From positions 20,750,825 through 20,814,824 of the forward strand of contig CM055069.1 in the NCBI GenBank assembly GCA_029204045.2: 64,000 bases of DNA, written 5' to 3'. The position numbers and the translations under genes are program-made. The first letter of the stretch is position 1; each line of letters starts with the position of its first letter. Origin of the DNA: Tillandsia leiboldiana. Taxonomy: Eukaryota > Streptophyta > Magnoliopsida > Poales > Bromeliaceae. Below the pieces are notes generated by a model. It was not told the origin of the DNA and did not search any database. It saw only the letters and a list, made by a program, of their open reading frames with translations. This document shows, one piece after another, positions 33,142-45,669 of this stretch.

Positions 33142-33975
33142 TTTTTGCAAAGTCTACAGCAATAGCCCTGGGGACCAAGCTACATTCAGCACAGCTTTAC
33201 AACCTCCGACGGACGGACAGTCGGAGCGAGTGATTCAGACCCTCGAGGACTGCTACGCGCTGTGTACTTGAATGGGGAGTCGGTGGGCACGCTACCTACC
33301 CCTCGTGGAATTCGCCTACAACAATAGCTACCAGGCAGCATCCACGATGGCACCCTACGAAGGCTTTGTATGGGAGACGCTGCCGATCCCCGATTGTTGG
33401 GACGACTTAGGGAACGGAAATTCCGGACCCGACTTGGTGAAGAGACTGAGAGAGAAAGTGCGCCTCATACAGCGGCGATTACTGACCGCCCAAAGCCGAC
33501 AGAAGAGCTACGCAGACGACGCCCGCAGCCGCGTTGGAAATTCAAGTGGGGGAACACGTGTTCTTACGGGTCTCGCCTCCAGAGGGATCAAGCGTTTCGG
33601 GCTGAAGGGCAAGTTGAGCCCACGGTTTGTGGGCCTTTTGAGATCTTGGAGGCATAGGCCCAGTGCGTACCGCCTTGCCCTCCCCCTAATCTCGCGGGTC
33701 CACAACGTCTCCACGTGTCCATGCTCCGGAAATACCTATCCGACCCGTCACGTGTTGGACGTCCACACTCGAGCTAAAGAGGTACTAAGCTTCGAGGAAA
33801 CCCCCGTGCGTATCTAGCAAGAGAAAACAAAGCACTGCGGGAACCGTCATCCCCTACGTGAAGGTGCTCTGGAGCAACCAGGAAGACCGAGAAGCAAACA
33901 TGGAGCTGGAATCTCAAGATGAGGGAGGTGCTACCCCGACCTCTTCACCACACCCGGGTTTGAGTTTCGAGGACG
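33142..33975 (+). pseudogene. E6 integrase C-terminal part and pol tail
   Basis: In order: TDGQSERVIQTLED (33211-33252), the block with the catalytic glutamate of the DDE triad; a premature stop at about 33268; RYLPLVEFAYNNSY and MAPYEGF (33291-33366); AQSRQKSYADDARSR (33490-33534); after a frameshift the RFGLKGKLSPRFVG block that belongs to the integrase C-terminal domain; then VLWSNQEDREA and SFEDEL. This fixes it as Ty3/gypsy of the Tekay/Del-like type with a C-terminal tail. At least one stop and two frameshifts make it non-functional. Confidence 0.85.
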
Positions 33976-34099
33976 AACTCGTTGTCACGCCCCGGGGTTT
34001 GTTTAGCGGAAAACGATTCATAAAAGTCGAATGTTTGACGTGTAAATTTTTTTGTTTAAAAGAGAATCCCTCTTCCCCGGCACGTGCCCAGACCCGCCA

Positions 34100-34146
34100 C
34101 ACATACAGGATCACTCTGCAAACGGACAGAGTCTCCCCTGTACGTG
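34100..34146 (-). other. Nested hairpin near LTR end (E5 left copy)
   Basis: Outer arms CACATACAGG and CCTGTACGTG pair at 9 of 10 positions; inner CTCTG (34114-34118) pairs with CAGAG (34127-34131). Compared with E4, the last two outer pairs changed from A-T to G-C on both arms. It is followed in LTR orientation by GGCGGGTCTG. The right copy is at 40815-40861. Confidence 0.62.
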
Positions 34147-37100
34147 CACGGCGTAGCGTTCAGTACATGTTCCAACATACACAGCCATTCAATCACAACA
34201 GTTAACCAGCATTCTAAACTAATATCAGAAGAACATATGGCCGGTCAATTTGGAAAGGATAAATCCACAGTTTTTGGAAGAGCGCCTACCCGGCGCTTAC
34301 GTTTTGAAAGCTAGTTTCGAAATTAGCATAAATCCACAAGGTTTGAAAGCGGTGCCCACCCGACACCAAGTTTTGAAATCTCTGTCGCAATCCATAAATC
34401 CACAGGGTTTTGAAACCAGTGCCCACACGACACTTAGATTTTTAAAAACGGTTTTCGCAATCTTTTCTTTGGCTTCTGCCTTTTTGATTTTTAAATGGCC
34501 AATAGAAATAAAAGGGAAAATATTCCACCAGGGGCACTAAATGTAGCCCGTACCGACATCCATGCCGACCCCACGAGGGTATCGCGAACCACTCACATAA
34601 CTACAAAGTAATGAAAAGCGCGAGAGTAAAAGAATGAACACAGTCCAGGGTCCCCAGCGACCCAGCTGCTCCTGTCCCGTCCTCACCACCGCCTACCTCT
34701 CTCCCGTCTGGACCCTGTCACGAAGTGGGATGTCAGTGACGCAGAAGTAGTAAAGCATGAGATATAGTAAAACAAACCGTGAAGACAACTGGGGCAACCA
34801 CCCTCCCAAGGAGGGGGGGAAAGAAATGGTAACCTGTATATCTGCATCATGTAATACCCTGCCGCGTCGGTCCACTACCGACGGCCCATACCGTACCTGC
34901 AGCACCGCGACCGCGCCGGACAACTAAACCGGCGGGTCGCTCCGCTCGCACCTCGGCGCCTCAACCCCACAGCTAATAAGGGGCCCCACTACGTCACCTC
35001 GTGGGTATACAGGGTCCTACGACCTTTTCCGGAAAAGTGCACCACCTCACGGTGGCCAAACGCGGGTGCACGTGTTGCAGCCTCGAGCCACAGTAACCAC
35101 AATGTTATGAAATAGTAATGCCGTAATCGCAATGCTATGAAATAGTAAAGCAGTAACCATGATGCATGAATCAGAATAAGGTATAGGCGTGTAAACTCAT
35201 GTTGCCCTACTATTAGCATAGTCGAAGGAAAGACGGTAGCTGAAGCATCAAAACACGAGACCTACGTAACTATCGATGTGTAGCAATAATACCGTAGCAT
35301 CTAGAATAATGATTACGAAGTGAACGGTGACATATAATATTTGAATTAAACAACCGATGTGGTTCGATGCCAAATATCACACTCAACCCATTAACATGCA
35401 TAAGCCATCACCCATCAATATTTAACCCCAGTATGCTTTGAATTGACCCCGTCCAATACGATAGAGTTAGATGCTAGGACCAAGAAAATAAAACCCACCT
35501 GAATGAAGGCCGATCCCGAACTCCCGCTAGACTACCGGGAGGCTGGTGCTGAACTGCTGGGCCCTGAACAGAGACTGTAGTCAGAACTAGACTCACATAT
35601 ACCCGTTCCCGACGACACGACAGTAACTGAGTGTTTATACGGGGCAAATTGCCGATTTACCGCACGGAATCTAACTCTCGATCAATGAGGACCTACTGAA
35701 CTCTAACAAGATGCCTAGTAGGCGTGTAAACGCTGTCTAAGGTCAGCCAGCAAGTCCGAATCGCATTTTAGTCCAAAATGTATTTTAATTTGCCCAAGTT
35801 ATTGCATTAATCCGATGTTTCGTCTCGTTCTCAAAATCCCGGGAGTCCAAAAGCTGCGCCGTAACTTTCAGCGCGTTTGTTACGACGAGACGGAGGCCAT
35901 GCTCACAACATTTGGGCCGAGACCAGGCCCATCTACAAGTTGGCCCATAATCTTTTAGTGTTCAATATACAACTATGTGGCAACCTAATACAAACTTGAT
36001 CAAAAGGTGATCTAAGAGGAGCATGGTACTCAGTAGGGGGTGTAGAAGCGGGGCTCACCTGAGGCTTGCCGGGAAACCCGCCGGCGTAGTAGTGGCCGGA
36101 GCAGCACCACCAAATGCCAAGGCTCGGTTTTGGGGCAACCCTTGAGCAGCACAGGTGCAGACCTGATTCCAAGAGGAGCATCAGTCAAGGGGGTGTCCCA
36201 GACCATGTTTGCTCCATGTGGGGGCGAGCCCCGGCGGCCGGAGGCGGCGGCGGCCGGAGACCAACCCAAAGTGGGTACCTCGGGTGCAAGTATGAAACCG
36301 AGTTGCAGGGGTTCCCCAGGCCTAAACCAAAATGATGGGAAGCTCAAGAGTGGCATCCAGGTCTCACCTGTGGTGGTGGTCGTAGCCCTAGGCGCCGGGG
36401 ATCGCCGGAGGTAAGATCCGAGGCCAATCGGGTGCAAGTCTGGGGATCGAGAACCCGACGTCAAAAAACGCCATGCAAGATGGTGGAAATGTTCTAGAAG
36501 GGTTTCAGAAGCTCACCTGGGCAGTTTTCCCGGTGCCGGGGATCGCCGGCCGGGCGCGGCGGCGAAGCTCGGTTGAAGGTGAGTTGGCCGTTAATGGCGG
36601 TTTCCGGCCGCCGTGCTCCGGGCCGGTGCAACTTGGACCAAAAGGCCCCACTTGGCTCCAGGAGTCCTCTGGTGGCGTTGGCCGGCGGTGGGACGGCAGC
36701 GCCGGCGCCGGACGGCCGTGGTCGGCCGAGGTTGGAAAAACCCCGAATCTAGGGCACGCTCGCGCGGTCCCGATCTCGATCCGATCGTCCCAAGCTTTGG
36801 TGGTGGGGTTTCAGTCGACGGGGAGACACGAATCAACGGTGCTGATCTCAGGTTTGACGGCCGGATGCCGGCGGCGCACGAGGTCGGCCAGAATGATGGT
36901 TTTGGCTACAGTTGGCTCCCGCCGGCGATCGGGGCGGCGGCCGTGGCTCGGGCTGCAACTGGAAGGTCCCCTCGGTGTTATAACCACTATGCTATGGTCC
37001 ATGGGCGATTTTAGAAACAAAGTTTCCCAAGAACTTACCTCGCCGGAATGTTTGGAGAAGAAGGGTGGTGGCCGCGGCGGCGCTCGGTGGCGATGGGGTC

Positions 37101-37360
37101 GGCACCTCTCCGGCTCGGGTGCGGCCTCCCAGAGGAGTCCTCAGATCCGGTCTGGGTTGTCTAGGACCCTCCCGAGTACACCCCTCCTCAACCACCCGAG
37201 AACAAGGTGGTCCTTGCTTCTCTCTCTCCGGCAGCTGGAGGCGGCGGCCGTTGCGGGGAGCTCCGGGAAACTCGGCGGAGAGGAGGAGGGAGGTTGGGAG
37301 TGCGGCTAGGGTAGAGCTCGGGGTTTTAGGGTTCCTTGGAACCCTAGCTCGAGTAGGTGT

Positions 37361-37373
37361 AGTTATATAGGGT
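37361..37373 (-). promoter_or_regulatory. E5 left LTR TATA box
   Basis: The minus strand reads CCCTATATAACT. Downstream follows a leader with GAGCTAGGGTTCC. The copy in the right (5') LTR is at about 44074-44086 and would drive the element. Confidence 0.6.
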
Positions 37374-38197
37374 TTTACTACAATTACAAGGTAGTCCCTC
37401 TACACTTGGTATTTTGGGTTCAGACCCCTCACCGTGGCTTTTGTTCACATCTAGGTCCCTCTCCCATGAGTGGCACGCTTTCCGAGGCAACAAAACTAGG
37501 GACCATTGTGCAAAAGCTGTATTTTAGCCGTATTTCACGCTTTTCGAGACAACCGGACGGTTCAAACTGAAAATCTGACACCGCCACGACGTCCGGCTCG
37601 ACGAAACCTATCAGGCAGCGATTTTGGTTCGTTCAAATTTCGCTCCAGAATTTTTAAATTCCATCCTATACTGTAAATTATACAGTTCGGCACGCGTCAC
37701 GATGCCTTAGGGTCGCCAGACGGAAATTCCGTCAGTGCCATTGTGTTCAGAACGTCGAAACGGATCAAAACGACTACCTGAATCACTATGTTTGGGTTCC
37801 GAACAGTGAAATAGTCAGCGTTGTAACCGCCGTAGTCCCGAAATTGGGGTTTACTGTTCATCTACAGTGGCCACTTAAGTGACACTGTGCACAGGCACTG
37901 TTACAATGGTTGCGTTTATTCACTTGCTTCTTCATCGGTTTCTGGAAGATCCGACCGTCAGATCGAAAAGTGCTGAATATGAATCTCGCTCAGTTCGACG
38001 AGACGATCGCAACGGTCAACTCGGATTTCCAAGATCATGTCCGGATTGGAAAGTAGCCTTTTTGTCTCGTAAACCGTGCAACTCGCACACTGGCAATTGA
38101 CTAAATAAATCAACATAGGTCTTTTGAAATCAAAACCGGGTCAAAATTTTCACCTTTTTGACTATTTATTAAAAATAAAATATTTCGAGTTCTTACA

Positions 38198-38260
38198 TCA
38201 CTTACAACTTAAAAGAAGTTTCGTCCCCGAAACTTACAACTTAAAGGAGTTTCATTCCCG
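38198..38260 (-). other. E5 polypurine side and doubled dyad
   Basis: AAGTTTCG-GGGA-CGAAACTT (38216-38235) is an 8-bp stem. A second, imperfect copy follows (AAGCTTCGGGAATGAAACTCC at 38239-38259 in element orientation), so the motif is duplicated in E5. Confidence 0.6.
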
Positions 38261-39396
38261 AAGCTTACATCCTGAAGTCATACTCTATGAAAATGCTCAA
38301 AAAGTTTAATCGAGGGCTACAAGTCAGTCGCAAGGTATCTACAACTCTCAGGCTACTAATTTAGACCCAATCTGATACTCCCCATTACAGGGCAGAGTAT
38401 TTCCTCAGTTCTTTCGACAGTCCGTTGCCTGCAGCCAACGTGCTTACCAAAAAGGAACAGCGAAATACCATAGATCCGTCGCCAACAACTAGTTGGGGAC
38501 GTAACTCCTATCGGAAGGTGTATCACATACCTCCCAACACGATCTCAGTGCTAAAAAACATAACCTTTATCAAGGATTACTACCACCTCGTGGTCACAAC
38601 CATCACCATGACTAACACATAGGCGAGTCCACGTCGATCCACAAAATCTGAGCAAAAGGTGGGGTCAATTTGCATCCGCCCCCAAACAGGGTTACTATCG
38701 GGCCCATAGGCCAACGAAATAAGACACGGAGACACTGAAAGGTCGGCAACTTGTTCAACCCCTAAGCAAACTGTGAGGCTAGTGCAACAATAGCAGTCAT
38801 CTACTGCTGTGCCATCAGCTGGACGATTACGAAGAGAACAGTGATTTAACCCTTAACCACCGTAACTGATCCGAGCACTCTGGATCCATTGAAACATCAA
38901 GCCCACAGCCGAAACCCTGGCCGCGGCCAACCCTGCACTAACAATGATCCCAAAAATCAGAGTGCGTACGACTAATAACCGAAACAACGAGACTCAACTG
39001 TGTGAAACACACTCGGGGCTCCAACCCATTATGCCAATACCCTGCGCTCTCTCGTGAACGCAAGTCACCCTAGGGCTCGCTCCTAACCAAATACCCAGGT
39101 ATCGGACCGGGAAGGCGGAAATTCGTGCATCGGAGACTGTGCAATTCACGTACCGGTGTGCAAATTGCTAAGGTTAGATCTGCTTCCTCGCCCGTAAGCA
39201 CACTAGACCGGAACAGTCGACGAAACGAAAGGTAGAGCTAAAGGCAGGGGGGCTCGCAAGGGTCTGGTAGGGTCGGGTTGCTCCGGCCCAAACGGTGCTT
39301 CTATATAGCCAAGGGAAGGGAAGGCAACAAGGAAAAAATATAGAAAAATAAAATGAAATAGTACCTGTCATTCCCTATTTCGGGACGACGCGTCGT
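38261..39396. other. No gene seen: E5 interior 3' part
   Basis: Only short frames without recognisable motifs. It does not match the pol scraps of E2 and may be captured or random filler. Confidence 0.4.
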
Positions 39397-40374
39397 CTAC
39401 CGGGGCGGCCGGGGGAGTCCGCCCACAATCCTTGGGCCAGCGTCGCACCGCGTGTGGGGAGGGGGTTTGCTGTCTAAAGAATCCGCGCATCGTTGGTCGT
39501 CGGGCGGGTTCTTTGTCTGCACGGGGGCCGCCGCGCTCTCTGTCCCTCTTGGCGGTGGTGGCACGGCGGCAGAGGCGGGGGTGGGCCCTTGGGGGCAGGA
39601 GAGGTGATTGTGATCTGGCAAGCCGCACCGGTTACAATAGTGGTACCTCCAAGTGCATTCCGTCACTGGGTGCGCGCCCTTGCAGATGACGCAGGATCCC
39701 GGTTGCACGTGCGCGCTCCCCTTAAGCCCTCGTTCGACCTTCGGTGCTTGCGTCGGGCGTGGATTAGGTCGGCTCTCTGGATCGGTGCCCCCTTGAGGGG
39801 TGGAGGCGGCGGTTCCCTTGGGCTCGACATGCCGCGGCGCCGGGGGTCTTCTGACAGACGGCTTCAGGGGGCACTCATAACGCGTGTGGCCCGGCCTGCC
39901 ACATCGGAAACAGTGTCCGTCCCGCCACGGGCAGCTCGTCATGAGGTGTGCGTTGCCGCATATGACGCACGGTTTCTGCGGCCTAGGTCTCTCCTCCGTC
40001 GTCTGCCCGAGGGTCTGCCCGGCTCTCGGGCGTTTGCTCGCCCGGCCCCTCCGATGGGGGTCCCCGGCCGACTCGGGGTAAGAGCATTCCTGCCGGGCGC
40101 ACTCTGCGTTGGCGTGCACGGTCAGGTTAGTAGCCTCCTGGACGGCGGGAGGGCCCGTCGGTGGCATCCCGGGAGGGGCAACGCTTCTGCTGCCGCCCCG
40201 GAACCGGTCGACGCCCTCGAGTTCCTGTGTCAGCATGTTCAGGCGCTCCGCGAGAGTCAGCAGTTGCCCAGCCACGTCGCGCAGCTGGTTGCGGGGCAGG
40301 CGATTGGCTTCGTCGGCGATGTCCATTTCCGTCGTCGGTTGCTGGCTGAGTCGGCCCTCGATCTGTATGCACAC
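39397..40374 (-). CDS. gag: E5 gag-like protein with four zinc knuckles and no capsid core (325 aa)
   Basis: Homologous to the E2 protein over its length. Residues 31-55 (LRDVAGQLLTLAERLNML) match a helix of E2. A basic stretch lies near 118-127 (GRASKRPRAG). Knuckles: C136-C139-H143-C148, C155-C158-H163-C168, C228-C231-H235-C240 and C247-C250-H255-C260, with the same alternating spacing CX2CX3HX4C / CX2CX4HX4C. The stretch GHCFRCGRPGHTRY is identical between the two. The annotated C-terminus is frame-shifted relative to E2: the E2-like ending (RRWPKDCGR...) lies in another frame at 39368-39450. Met17 (40326) aligns with Met35 of E2 and is the likelier start. The expected role is nucleocapsid-like RNA binding. 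Confidence 0.75.
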   Translation of the reverse strand: MCIQIEGRLSQQPTTEMDIADEANRLPRNQLRDVAGQLLTLAERLNMLTQELEGVDRFRGGSRSVAPPGMPPTGPPAVQEATNLTVHANAECARQECSYPESAGDPHRRGRASKRPRAGQTLGQTTEERPRPQKPCVICGNAHLMTSCPWRDGHCFRCGRPGHTRYECPLKPSVRRPPAPRHVEPKGTAASTPQGGTDPESRPNPRPTQAPKVERGLKGSAHVQPGSCVICKGAHPVTECTWRYHYCNRCGLPDHNHLSCPQGPTPASAAVPPPPRGTESAAAPVQTKNPPDDQRCADSLDSKPPPHTRCDAGPRIVGGLPRPPR

Positions 40375-40677
40375 AAAGAAGGTCGGCTTTAGTCTTTGCT
40401 AATCATCAACGGTACATCGCACCTCTTAGCGAGGGAAAGGACTCGGACTCTGACTCTGTGTCCCCGGCCGATGATCTAGTACGGGCCCTGTCTGTCGCAC
40501 GCCACAAGAGTCAACCCTAGCCCACCTTACTAACAACAACCATAAAGTGAAAGAAAGGACTCGACTCCCCCCCCCGGTCCCTCACGTTCTACAGTCCTAT
40601 GCCCTACCCGTTTCATTTGTATGTAGGCATGCGAGGTTTGTCACGGACGTCGGCACTAACTGTTGTGATTGAAAGAA

Positions 40678-40697
40678 CCCTCTGATACCATTTAATC
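40678..40697 (-). other. E5 primer-binding site
   Basis: CTCTGATACCATTTAATC on the plus strand; the reverse contains TGGTATCAGAG, the tRNA-iMet PBS, beside the LTR end at 40698. Confidence 0.92.
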
Positions 40698-43600
40698 TGT
40701 CACGCCCCGGGGTTTGTTTTAGCGGAAACGATTCATAAAAGTCGAATGTTTGACGTGTAAATTTTTTTGTTTAAAAGAGAATCCCTCTTCCCCGGCACGT
40801 GCCCATACCCGCCACACATACAGGATCACTCTGCAAACGGACAGAGTCTCCCCTGTACGTGCACGGCGTAGCGTTCAGTACATGTTCCAACATACACAGC
40901 CATTCAATCACAACAGTTAACCAGCATTCTAAACTAATATCAGAAGAACATATGGCCGGTCAATTTGGAAAGGATAAATCCACAGTTTTTTGGAAGAGCG
41001 CCTACCCGGCGCTTACGTTTTGAAAGCTAGTTTCGAAATTAGCATAAATCCACAAGGTTTGAAAGCGGTGCCCACCCGACACCAAGTTTTGAAATCTCTG
41101 TCGCAATCCATAAATCCACAGGGTTTTGAAACCAGTGCCCACACGACACTTAGATTTTTAAAAACGGTTTTCGCAATCTTTTCTTTGGCTTCTGCTTTTT
41201 TTTTTTGATTTTTAAATGGCCAATAGAAATAAAAGGGAAAATATTCCACCAGGGGCACTAAATGTAGCCCGTACCGAGATCCATGCCGACCCCACGAGGG
41301 TATCGCGAACCACTCACATAACTACAAAGTAATGAAAAGCGAGAGTAAAAGAATGAACACAGTCCAGGGTCCCCAGCGACCCAGCTGCTCCTGTCCCGTC
41401 CTCACCACCGCCTACCTCTCTCCCCGTCTGGACCCTGTCACGAAGTGGGATGTCAGTGACGCAGAAGTAGTAAAGCATGAGAATAGTAAAACAAACCGTG
41501 AAGACAACTGGGGCAACCACCCTCCCAAGGAGGGAGGGAAAGAAATGGTAACCTGTATATCTGCATCCTGTAATACCCTGCCGCGTCAGTCCACTACCGA
41601 CGGCCCATACCGTACCTGCAGCACCGCGACCGCGCCGGACAACTAAACCGGCGGGTCGCTCCGCTCGCACCTCGGCGCCTCAACCCCACAGCTAATAAGG
41701 GGCCCCACTACGTCACCTCGTGGGTATACACGGGTCCTACGACCTCTTTTCCGGAAAAGTGCACCCCTCACGGTGGCCAAACCGCGGGTGCACGTGTTGC
41801 AGCCTCGAGCACAGTAACCACAATGTATATGAAATAGTAATGCAGTAATCGCAATGTATATGAAATAGTAAAGCAGTAACCATGATGCATGAATCAGAAT
41901 AAGGTATAGGCGTGTAAACTCATGTTGCCCTACTATTAGCATAGTCGAAGGAAAGACGGTAGCTGAAGCATCAAAACACGAGACTACGTAACTATCGATG
42001 TGTAGCAATAATCCGTAGCATCTAGAATAATGATTACTGAAGTGAACGGTGACATATAATATTTGAATTAAAACAACCGATGTGGTTCGATGCCAAATAT
42101 CACACTCAACCCATTAACATGCATAAGCCATCACCCATCAATATTTAACCCCAGTATGCTTTGAATTGACCCCGTCCAATACGATAGAGTTAGATGCTAG
42201 GACCAAGAAAATAAAACCCACCTGAATGAAGGCCGATCCCGAACTCCCGCTAGACTACCGGGAGGCTGGTGCTGAACTGCTGGGCCCTGAACAGAGACTG
42301 TAGTCAGAACTAGACTCACATATACCCGTCCCGACGACACGACAGTAACGGAGTGTTTATACGGGGCAAAATTGCCGATTTACCGCACGGAATCTAACTC
42401 TCGATCAATGAGGACCTACTGAACTCTAACAAGATGCCTAGTAGGCGTGTAAACGCTGTCTAAGGTCAGCCAGCAAGTCCGAATCGCATTTTAGTCCAAA
42501 ATGTATTTTAATTTGCCCAAAGTTATTGCATTAATCCGATGTTTCGTCTCGTTCTCAAAATCCGGGAGTCCAAAAGCTGCGCCGTAACTTTCAGCGCGTT
42601 TGTTACGACGAGACGGAGGCCATGCTCACAACATTTGGGCCGAGACCAGGCCCATCTACAAGTTGGCCCATAATCTTTTAGTGTTCAATATACAACTATG
42701 TGGCAACCTAATACAAACTTGATCAAAAGGTGATCTAAGAGGAGCATGGTACTCAGTAGGGGTGTAGACAGCGGGGCTCACCTGAGGCTTGCCGGAAACC
42801 CGCCGGAGTAGTGGCCGGAGCAGCACCACCAAATGCCAAGGCTCGGTTTTGGGGCAACCTTGAGCAGCACAGGTGCAGACCTGATTCCAAGAGGAGCATC
42901 AGTCAAGGGGGTGTCCCAGACCATGTTTGCTCCATGTGGGGGCGAGCCCCGGCGGCCGGAGGCGGCGGCGGCCGGAGACCAACCCAAAGTGGGTACCTCG
43001 GGTGCAAGTATGAAACCGAGTTGCAGGGGTTCCCCCAGGCCTAAACCAAAATGATGGGAAGCTCAAGAGTGGCATCCAGGTCTCACCTGTGGTGGTGGTC
43101 GTAGCCCTAGGCGCCGGGGATCGCCGGAGGTAAGATCCGAGGCCAATCGGGTGCAAGTCTGGGGATCGAGAACCCGACGTCAAAAACGCCATGCAAGATG
43201 GTGGAAATGTTCTAGAAGGGTTCAGAAGCTCACCTGGGCAGTTTCCCGGTGCCGGGGATCGCCGGTCGGGCGCGGCGGCGAAGCTCGGTTGAAGGTGAGT
43301 TGGCCGTTAATGGCGGTTTCCGGCCGCCGTGCTCCGGGCCGGTGCAACTTGGACCAAAAGGCCCCACTTGGCTCCAGGAGTCCTCTGGTGGCGTTGGCCG
43401 GCGGTGGGAGGCAGCGCCGGCGCCGGACGGCCGTGGTCGGCCGAGGTTGGAAAAACCCCGAATCTAGGGCACGCTCGCGCGGTCCCGATCTCGATCCGAT
43501 CGTCCCAAGCTTTGGTGGTGGGGTTTCAGTCGACGGGGAGACACGAATCAACGGTGCTGATCTCAGGTTTGACGGCCGGATGCCGGCGGCGCACGAGGTC

Positions 43601-44911
43601 GGCCAGAATGATGGTTTTGGCTACAGTTGGCTCCCGCCGGCGATCGGGGCGGCGGCCGTGGCTCGGGCTGCAACTGGAAGGTCCCCTCGGTGTTATAACC
43701 ACTATGCTATGGTCCATGGGCGATTTAGAAACAAAGTTTCCCAAGAACTTACCTCGCCGGAATGTTTGGAGAAGAAGGGTGGTGGCCGCGGCGGCGCTCG
43801 GTGGCGATGGGGTCGGCACCTCTCCGGCTCGGGTGCGGCCTCCCAGAGGAGTCCTCAGATCCGGTCTGGGTTGTCTAGGACCCTCCCGAGTACACCCCTC
43901 CTCAACCACCCGAGAACAAGGTGGTCCTTGCTTCTCTCTCTCCGGCGGCTGGAGGCGGCGGCCGGTGCGGGGAGCTCCGGGAAACTCGGCGGAGAGGAGG
44001 AGGGAGGTTGGGAGTGCGGCTAGGGTAGAGCTCGGGGTTTTAGGGTTCCTTGGAACCCTAGCTCGAGTAGGTGTAGTTATATAGGGTTTTACTACAATTA
44101 CAAGGTAGTCCCTCTACACTTGGTATTTTGGGTTCAGACCCCTCACCGTGGCTTTTGTTCACATCTAGGTCCCTCTCCCATGAGTGGCACGCTTTCCGAG
44201 GCAACAAAACTAGGGACCATTGTGCAAAAAGCTATATTTTAGCCGTATTTCATGCTTTTCGAGACAACCGGACGGTCAAACTGAAAATCTGACACCGCCA
44301 CGACGTCCGGCTCGACGAAACCTATCAGGCAGCGATTTTGGTTCGTTCAAATTTCGCTCCAGAATTTTTAAATTCCATCCTATACTGTAAATTATACAGT
44401 TCGGCACGCGTCACGATGCCTTAGGGTCGCCAGACGGAAATTCCGTCAGTGCCATTGTGTTCAGAACGTCGAAACGGATCAAAACGACTACCTGAATCAC
44501 TATGTTTGGGTTCCGAACAGTGAAATAGTCAGCGTTGTAACCGCCGTAGTCCCGAAATTGGGGTTTACTGTTCATCTACAGTGGCCACTTAAGTGACACT
44601 GTGCACAGGCACTGTTACAATGGTTGCGTTTATTCACTTGCTTCTTCATCGGTTTCTGGAAGATCCGACCGTCAGATCGAAAAGTGCTGAATATGAATCT
44701 CGCTCAGTTCGACGAGACGATCGCAACGGTCAACTCGGATTTCCAAGATCATGTCCGGATTGGAAAGTAGCCTTTTTGTCTCGTAAAACGTGCAACTCGC
44801 ACACTGGCAATTGACTAAATAAATCAACATAGGTCTTTTGAAATCAAAACCGGGTCAAAATTTTCACCTTTTTGACTATTTATTAAAAATAAAATATTTC
44901 GAGTTCTTACA
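40698..44911 (-). repeat. E5 5' LTR (right copy, 4214 bp)
   Basis: Same ends and content as the left copy. Small differences include a run of T near 41200 and single-base indels near 42330, 42770 and 43020. The minus-strand TATA box is at about 44074-44086. Confidence 0.93.
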
Positions 44912-44932
44912 CTCGTTTTTAGAGGTGAGTGG
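44912..44932 (+). other. E6 target-site copy and polypurine-like tract
   Basis: CTCGT (second TSD copy of E5) is followed by a stretch ending AGAGGTGAGTGG directly before the LTR start at 44933. Confidence 0.8.
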
Positions 44933-45669
44933 TGTAATATCCGCGGCCTTATTTGTCTTTCTAGACTTCCCTTTGAATTCTTGTTAATCCGCTTTTCGAC
45001 TATGGGATCCAGGGGTGAATTATTTTTCTTTATCTCTGGGCAGACTGTCGGGGCTCGCGGGTATTTTTAGACGATAGAGCTCGCGAAGAGGAAAACGGGG
45101 GCGAAATCGGTTCTGGATTCTGACCCCGGAATCTCCCAGAATAAATTCCGGAAGTTGGCAGCAGTTCAGGCAACTTACACGTTCTTCGAGGCGGACCGGA
45201 CCCAGGTTCGCACCCAAACTCAATTTCGCCGAGATTGAATTGCTTGTTGGGACTTAGGGTTAAGTTCCCGTGTACGGGCGGCTTTTCTTTTAATTGGTTG
45301 GTATAGGTTCAGACTTAGCCCCCTACCGTTCCTCTCATCCCTGTTACATCGCGACGTGAAGAAGGAAGAAACCGCCCCTCCCTAACCCTCCTCTTCCCAT
45401 CCGATCGGCGCGAGGAACCGCGGCGGAACAATCGAGGAACGGGAAGAACACCGCACACCTCCGGAACCGGGCACGCAAGAACGGGATAATCCTCGTCTCT
45501 CCCTCCCTCTTCATCGGCGAGTCGGAGGCGCTTTGGTTCGGTGAGTTTTTATTATTTTTTTTAGCTAGGGTTTTCTTCCGGATCGTCGCACGGGAAGGGG
45601 GGGGGAGACGGTTCACCCCGGCCGGCCGCACCACCGCCGTCGCGAGGCACCCTTGCGCGCAGGGCTAGG

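Larger units (their letters stand above)
33983..38197 (-). repeat. E5 3' LTR (left copy, 4215 bp)
   Basis: TGTCACGCCCC to TCTTACA. It includes the nested hairpin (34100-34146), a three-fold motif with CATAAATCCACA (34320-34440) shared with E2, G/C-rich leader segments (36050-37300) and a TATA box at 37363-37372 on the minus strand. No minisatellite array like those of E2 or E7 is present. Confidence 0.93.
33983..44911 (-). mobile_element. E5: non-autonomous family C gypsy element, complete, TSD CTCGT, minus strand
   Basis: LTRs of 4215 and 4214 bp (33983-38197, 40698-44911) flank a 2500-bp interior. CTCGT at 33978-33982 and 44912-44916 is a perfect target duplication. PBS lies left of 40698, so it is transcribed leftward. 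The only gene is a gag-like ORF. The LTRs differ by scattered single-base indels and few substitutions, so insertion is recent. No pol motif remains, so it depended on another element. Confidence 0.95.

Noticed and set aside
36473..37370. Possible host exon with splice-like sites (278-codon plus-strand frame, AGGTAAG near 36411), also at 43151-44084
   Set aside because: The whole stretch is part of the E5 LTR, present twice in near-identical form and antisense to the element.
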